A stretch of DNA of 64,000 bases from Morganella morganii (GTDB lineage: Bacteria > Pseudomonadota > Gammaproteobacteria > Enterobacterales > Enterobacteriaceae): the NCBI RefSeq assembly GCF_003996855.1, contig NZ_NRQY01000001.1, positions 2,598,351 through 2,662,350 of the forward strand, in the 5' to 3' direction. The notes beneath the pieces are model-generated. The model was not told the origin of the DNA. It saw only the letters and a program-made list of their open reading frames with translations, and searched no databases. Positions 61,121-64,000 of this stretch are shown one piece after another (the first letter of the stretch is position 1; each line of letters opens with the position of its first letter). Position numbers and translations under genes: made by a program.

Positions 61121-61531
61121 TCAGCCCCTGAGGATCAGCGTGTGACACTGCTGACTGAGGCGGACAAACTGATCCAGCGCCTGTACAAAAGGCTCCGCAC
61201 CGCTGACAGCACTATTGCTGAAGCAACCGACCAGCTCTGCGCCGTTATCTGTCTGCCGCAGCGCCGGTGAGCCAGGATAGAACAGTGTGGCCGGTTCTTC
61301 TGTCAGAACATCCAGCAGCGCACCTTTTACGTCCGGCTGCAACGCCGATAAGTCCGCCGGCAGCGGCGCCCAGATAACCGGATATTCATCAACCAGCGCG
61401 ATATGAATCACCTGTTGTTCACCCAGTGATAATGAGATTGTTGAATGATTATCGGGAGAACTGCCTTCCGGCACCAAATCCCCGCGCCCGATCAGTTTCA
61501 TACCGTCTGTTACCAGTGTTGCAAGATCCAT
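61121..61531 (-). CDS. invB: type III chaperone (InvB/Spa15-like, class IB)
   Basis: A 136-residue acidic protein between sctV and sctN, the position of invB/spa15. It has a mixed alpha/beta chaperone-like pattern (STISLSLGEQQVIHIALVDEY, LFYPGSPALRQTDNGAELVG). These chaperones bind several effectors and in SPI-1 the SipA/SopE group. No effector gene is visible here. Confidence 0.78.
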   Translation of the reverse strand: MDLATLVTDGMKLIGRGDLVPEGSSPDNHSTISLSLGEQQVIHIALVDEYPVIWAPLPADLSALQPDVKGALLDVLTEEPATLFYPGSPALRQTDNGAELVGCFSNSAVSGAEPFVQALDQFVRLSQQCHTLILRG

Positions 61532-61554
61532 CTTCAGTTTCCTTTTTTATGACA

Positions 61555-63615
61555 TTAAACAGAGTCAATCACCGATACTTGTGCCGACGGCACAATTTCA
61601 GAGAATGACAGCACCGCAGTTCCCGGATAATGCAATTCAGTCAGTTTTCTGACAAAACGGCGGATATCCATCGCCGTCAGTAACACGATATCCTGCCGGT
61701 ACTTCAGTGGCATCATCACCAGCGCCATCGCATCATAAAAATGATCCAGCTGCGCCGGTTCGAGATTAATAAATGTTCCGCCCGCTGACTGTCGGATCCC
61801 CCGGCGGATCATCTCCTCCAGCGGGTTTGACAGCACCACGGCCCGCAATACCTGATTACAGGCAAAGTGCTCTGAGATATAGCGGGCAAGATGGCTGCGG
61901 ACATGTTCGGCCAGCACCAGCGGATCTTTTTCTTTCTGTGCCCACTGCACCAGTGCGCCGAGAATAATTTTGATATTACGGATGGATATCTGCTCTGCAA
62001 TAAGCCGCTGAAATACATCAGTAATACGCTGAACCGATAAATAGCGGTAACACTCCTTCAGCAGTTCAGGATATTTATTTTCCACATTATCCAATAGTGT
62101 CTTGGTTTCCTGGATACCCAGTAACTCCTGAATATTTTGTGTCATTATCCGGCTGAACTCATTAAAAAATACCGTGACACCGTATTCTGTTTCCATTCCG
62201 GAAGCTCGGCATATCTCATCGTATTTTTTCTCCGTCCAGACCGTTTTTTCGCCCCCTTCCGGATCAATAATCTCAGATTCAATATTCAGTGAATCAAACA
62301 CATCGTTAATTTCTGTAACCCTGTATTTATCCGGATAACTGTAAATCGTGCCGGACTGAATCTCATTGATTAAAACCACCGCTTTATATTCCGGTATTTC
62401 ACGGCTGTAATTGATAATGATACAGGGCAAAAAGAAACCATAACGGAAGGCAAATTCTTCCTGTAACCAATCCGTAACCTTTTGTTTTTCAAACAACGAC
62501 TGATAACGACAGTGAAGCGTGATGATCAGCGGAATGGCTTCATTATTTTCCGCCGTCAGTCCGCGTGGTGCAAAATCCCCCGCAGACGGCGCAGATGCGG
62601 CCGGAGAACGGCTGTCAGAGCGGCTTTTTACCGGATCAGATGCCTGTTTCTGCTTATTTTGTCTGAGGCGCATTCCGTAAAACAACATCAGTCCGGCGGA
62701 CAGCAAACCAAAAATACCCGCCGGAAATCCCGGCAGCATTCCCATGCACAATGCCAGTATGGCGGTAACTATCAGGGTAAAATCATGAGAAAACAGTTCT
62801 CTGACAATATTCTCCCCTAAATTCTGATTAGTGCCGCTGACCCGGGTGATAATAAACCCGGCGCTGATGGCAATCAGCAGTGCCGGAATCTGCGCCACCA
62901 GGCCATCCCCGATCGTCAGCAACGTGTAAGTGCTCAGGGCTTCACTGAACGGCAGCGACATTTACGCAACACCAATACCAATTCCGCCGGCAAAATTCAC
63001 GAAAATGATGACAATACCGGCGATCGCATCCCCTTTGATAAATTTCATCGCACCGTCAAACGCACCGTACATCTGGCTCTCCTGCTCCAGCTCTTTACGG
63101 CGTTTACGCACTTCGTCGTTATCTATCAGACCGGATTTTAAATCTGCATCAATACTCATCTGCTTTCCGGGCATACCGTCAAGCGAGAAACGCGTCGCCA
63201 CTTCCGCCACACGCTCCGACCCTTTGGTGATAACAATAAACTGCACCACCGTGACAATGGCGAAGATAACAAAACCCACCACAATATTTTCGCCGATAAC
63301 AAATTCACCGAATGACTGAATGATATTCCCGGCATCCGCATCCAGCAGGATCAGACGACTGGTGCTGATGGACAGTGCCAGCCGGAACAGTGTGGTGATC
63401 AGCAAAAGTGCGGGAAAAGAGGTAAATCCCAGAATCCGGGTAATATAAAAAGAGAGCAGTAACATCAGGATAGAGATCACGATGTTCAGCCCGATCAGAA
63501 AATCGACCAGCATTTTCGGCAGCGGAATGATCAGCATGGCGATCACCATGACCATAATCAGCAGTACCGCGATCTCCGGCCTGCTTTTGACTGCATTAAT
63601 AAAAGTTGTCAGCAT
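61555..63615 (-). pseudogene. sctV: type III export gate SctV (InvA/MxiA-like), split by an in-frame ochre codon
   Basis: The large FlhA-family export-gate protein. Residues from MLTTFINAVKSRPEIAVLLIM to FVNFAGGIGIGVA form the N-terminal membrane part; then TAA at 62962-62964; then MSLPFSEALSTYTLLTIGDGLVAQIPALL continues in the same frame to the complete cytoplasmic domain (VLRAVVLSNPLEEMIRRGIRQ). InvA and SsaV have a Gln at or next to this point, so a CAA-to-TAA change is plausible. Total about 686 codons, the family size. The ATG right after the stop could restart the C-terminal half. Substitution, not an indel. Confidence 0.9.
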
Positions 63616-63637
63616 AGCAATCCATTGCCGGTGAAAG

Positions 63638-64000
63638 TTATAAGATATTAATAGTTCTGCTCATAAGGGCTTTCAGAAAAGAAACCACCTGCTCTTTCCC
63701 TGCTTCCTGCAAAAAAAGAACATCCGGTATCTCACCAAAAATCACAATCAGGCGCTGTAGGATAAGCGGCCTGTTTTTGTCATCTTCTGCCGCCGATAAC
63801 AAGGATTCGGTTTCCGCCTGAAATGCCTCATAGTCACCCAATCCGGAAATCAGCAGCTGGTTCATCCGCAGTTCATCCGTCAGCACCGGCTCTGTGCAAT
63901 TCAGAGAGGTAATTTTCTGATGAAACATATCATTCAAAGAAATAAGCTGATTCAGGGTATGCAACCGGGTAGTCAGTTCCCCGAATTCACTGTGATGGCT
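63638..64000 (-). CDS. sctW: gatekeeper SctW (InvE/MxiC-like), C-terminal part, cut by window edge
   Basis: An open frame running off the right edge, read as SHHSEFGELTTRLHTLNQL onward and ending at 63638, 22 bases before sctV. The position before sctV equals invE before invA in SPI-1. The visible about 120 residues are helical (LTDELRMNQLLISGLGDYEAF; RPLILQRLIVIFGEIPDVLF), consistent with the TyeA-like C-terminal domain of the gatekeeper that holds translocators back until host contact. Assignment is mainly by order. Confidence 0.72.
   Translation of the reverse strand, partial: SHHSEFGELTTRLHTLNQLISLNDMFHQKITSLNCTEPVLTDELRMNQLLISGLGDYEAFQAETESLLSAAEDDKNRPLILQRLIVIFGEIPDVLFLQEAGKEQVVSFLKALMSRTINIL

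Noticed and set aside
1..64000. CRISPR arrays and tRNA or rRNA genes.
   Set aside because: No regularly spaced repeats, cloverleaf-like sequences with CCA-type ends, or rRNA-like tracts were seen on reading; a covariance-model scan would be decisive for tRNAs.

Overview
The window is very probably chromosome of Morganella morganii (Enterobacterales, Morganellaceae). The diagnostic locus is a pyridoxal-phosphate histidine decarboxylase flanked by two histidine/histamine antiporters and followed by a spare histidyl-tRNA synthetase, an arrangement described for M. morganii. Close enterobacterial homologues of GntR/GntK/GntU, YegU/YegV/YegW, Bax and MetQ, and an ERIC repeat, fit this. There are no rRNA or tRNA genes and no CRISPR array.

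Layout. 0.6-5.5 kb: a chaperone-usher fimbrial cluster (pilin, chaperone, usher, tip adhesin). 5.8-10.6 kb: Bax hydrolase, then a peptidoglycan O-acetylation set (MBOAT transferase, SGNH partner, Ape1-like esterase). 10.6-18.4 kb: the histamine island, with a divergent gene fusing a RAYT-type Y1 transposase domain to a degenerate histidyl-tRNA synthetase, then hdcT1-hdc-hdcT2-hisRS behind a perfect FNR box. 18.5-22.8 kb: a yegW/yegU/permease/yegV nucleoside or nucleobase locus. 23.0-24.2 kb: a phosphoribosyltransferase plus SLOG-like pair. 24.2-28.4 kb: a CZB-domain chemoreceptor and the gluconate genes gntR, gntK, gntU. 28.6-42.1 kb: a molybdenum-type uptake cluster (FecB-type binding protein, FecCD permease, ATPase, methyltransferase, ModD, TonB receptor) with two ModE-like boxes, interrupted by a 6.9-kb Mu-like prophage remnant lying inside the 3' end of the binding-protein gene. 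42.5-46.1 kb: methionine gamma-lyase-like enzyme and MFS transporter behind a MerR-type promoter, and the MerR regulator. 46.2-50.5 kb: MscS channel, LemA, and MetJ-boxed metY-metQ. 50.7-64 kb: a leftward SPI-1/Mxi-Spa-type type III secretion operon from the gatekeeper (cut by the window edge) through the export apparatus to the translocators.

Quality caveat. At least ten genes are broken by a single-base indel, nearly all a missing base in a short homopolymer, and each is restored to full family length by one or two one-base corrections. This pattern looks like assembly or sequencing error more than gene decay. Two T3SS genes (sctA and sctV) instead carry in-frame stop codons, which indels do not explain.

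How the parts work together. The histamine genes form a histidine-in/histamine-out acid-resistance and proton-motive cycle, apparently switched on without oxygen through FNR, with the RAYT-HisRS fusion a candidate histidine-responsive regulator. The ModE-boxed cluster looks like a TonB-dependent molybdate/tungstate (or chelate) importer. The T3SS is a virulence-associated, AT-richer insertion next to metY.
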